In this document: positions 63,014-64,000 of the stretch, one piece after another
Position numbering within the stretch: the stretch's first letter is position 1
How the letters are laid out: each line of letters opens with the position of its first letter
Source: Eleginops maclovinus
Taxonomy: Eukaryota; Chordata; Actinopteri; Perciformes; Eleginopidae
Direction: 5' to 3'
DNA: 64,000 nt
Assembly (NCBI RefSeq): GCF_036324505.1
Contig: NC_086368.1
Coordinates: forward strand, 22,932,378 to 22,996,377
Position numbers and translations under genes: made by a program
The notes under the pieces: generated by a model
What the model saw: only the letters and a program-made list of their open reading frames with translations
Databases searched by the model: none
What the model was told of the DNA's origin: nothing

Positions 63014-63235
63014 TAAGGTCCCCTTTATGCAAAATTCATTTTTTGATGTCTTTCATACATAAATATGTGTCCCCAGTGTGTAAGGAGACTCACATAGTGT
63101 CAGAAAATACAACCCTCTCTCTTTTCCTCCTTACCAACATCTCTAAAAGCAGGGTACAAACGAGCTGATCCAGATTTGCTGCTGATATGACGTCATAACC
63201 GAAATGTGGGCTGGCTTTACATTGAACATTGAAGT
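63014..63235 (+). mobile_element. MITE-like repeat, family B, copy 2
   Basis: Starts AAGGTCCCCTTTATGCAAAA, continues ACATAAATATGTGTCCCCAG and GAGACTCACATAGTGTCAGA, as in the reverse copy at 26955-27027. It carries a TGACGTCA at 63188-63195. The right end is estimated. Confidence 0.65.
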
Positions 63236-63544
63236 CCCAACCTATCATCCGCAATATACAGTCACAAGTTGAATCCCCCTCGAGCACCTCTGAGTCTGTG
63301 TATTCAGCAGGATGTCTGCAGAAGAGACTTACTCTCTCCCACCAGGGATGCACAGAAAGACGCAAGGAAACCACGAGGAGAGAGAGCTAGCAAGGAAGTA
63401 AGTTTTAAGAGCGATGGGACATCCTTTCATCGGAGCGTCACGTGAAGCGACGTCCGTTTGATATGACGCCGGTACAGCTGGATCGTCTGACAGAAGCCAC
63501 CTCTGTCCCAGTTTCATTCAAACACACAAGCTGCTCTCCTGTTA

Positions 63545-63760
63545 AGAAGCATCAGATCAGCGCATGCGCTGCAGCGTCCAATCACTGACGGATACACAGT
63601 AAGGGGGCGGGGCGATTGTCTGAGGATTTCATCGGAGGATGGTCTGGTGGTTCCTCGGTTATCGCTCCTCGGCTACGCCCTTTGATTCACGGTCCTCCGG
63701 CACAAATAAACCATGACGCTCCTTAAGATGGCGCATACAAATCAACTTCCGGTGAGACAG
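63545..63760. promoter_or_regulatory. Candidate CpG-rich promoter
   Basis: Within 200 bp: GCGCATGCGC at 63560-63569 (exact NRF1 site), CCAAT at 63578-63582, GGGGGCGGGGC at 63603-63613 (Sp-type GC box), AAGATGGCG at 63725-63733 (YY1) and CTTCCGG at 63746-63752 (ETS). CpG density is far above the surrounding AT-rich DNA. This set is typical of TATA-less housekeeping promoters. YY1 orientation suggests + strand transcription. It may serve the next gene or an internal slc2a9 start. Confidence 0.6.
63728..63751 (+). CDS. Candidate short first coding exon
   Basis: ATG inside the YY1 motif opens MAHTNQLP, then a donor GTGAGA at 63752. A start codon embedded in AAGATGGCG is common in YY1-driven genes. 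Eight codons give no homology; chance occurrence is quite possible. Confidence 0.25.
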
Positions 63761-64000
63761 AGGAGCGAGGAAATGACAAAAAAGAGACTTGAGATGTACC
63801 CCTGGTAGAAAACTTTCACAGAGGAGAGAGCTGCATGCGCTCCAAAGGGGCGTGGCCAGCTTCAGGTCCGCTCAAATTTAAAGCGACAATCACAGAATCG
63901 GCACTGCAGAACAGGGCTGAAATAGAGGGGAATGAGGCATGGCTACAATGGGTGATCTGTTTGGTATTTTGAGCAAAACACTTCACAGACATGTTTTGTA

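Larger units (their letters stand above)
55265..63540 (+). other. slc2a9: slc2a9 intron 8 (partial), no further exon recognised
   Basis: More than 8 kb scanned without finding the GRRPL, TGEFF or PETK motifs of the remaining exons. Contents: a 16-bp CRE palindrome at 60747-60762, CA/TG microsatellites at 61990-62245, a C-run near 62758 and a family B MITE from 63014. No other structure is claimed. Confidence 0.55.

Overview
The window is vertebrate, almost certainly teleost fish, nuclear DNA. Two multi-exon genes with canonical splice sites lie in tandem on the + strand, and the rest is AT-rich intron and intergenic DNA carrying Tc1, hAT, foldback and MITE-type repeats, SINE/LINE fragments and CA microsatellites of kinds common in fish. 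No bacterial, viral or CRISPR feature is seen.

Layout. (1) 97-8960: complete wdr1 (WD repeat protein 1 / actin-interacting protein 1), 15 coding exons that join into a 606-codon protein, the length of human WDR1. One intron (5894-6110) is a minor-spliceosome AT-AC intron. (2) 10.5-13.9 kb: a decayed, rearranged cluster. It holds a short first exon (+), a 659-bp foldback element whose centre carries an integrase-type exon on the - strand, the rest of that integrase-like gene on the + strand (frameshifted and deleted), and a converging HECT-like 3' exon on the - strand broken by one stop codon. (3) 13.9-22.6 kb: intergenic, repeats only. (4) 22659-55264: the first eight coding exons (346 codons) of slc2a9 (GLUT9, urate/hexose transporter family), ending inside transmembrane segment 8; the gene runs off the right edge. 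Its large introns hold a nested hAT insertion, a Tc1 element with intact ends, MITEs, a tRNA-type SINE head and a recent direct duplication of about 615 bp that brackets exons 3-4. (5) 63.5-63.8 kb: a promoter-like cluster (NRF1 palindrome, CCAAT, GC box, YY1 and ETS motifs) around an ATG followed by a splice donor.

The wdr1 then slc2a9 order on one strand matches the human arrangement on chromosome 4p, which supports both calls. The two genes are not known to act together: WDR1 promotes cofilin-driven actin disassembly in the cytoplasm, GLUT9 is a plasma-membrane facilitative transporter. Exon boundaries were derived by hand from splice sites, reading phase and recalled family similarity; no search was run.
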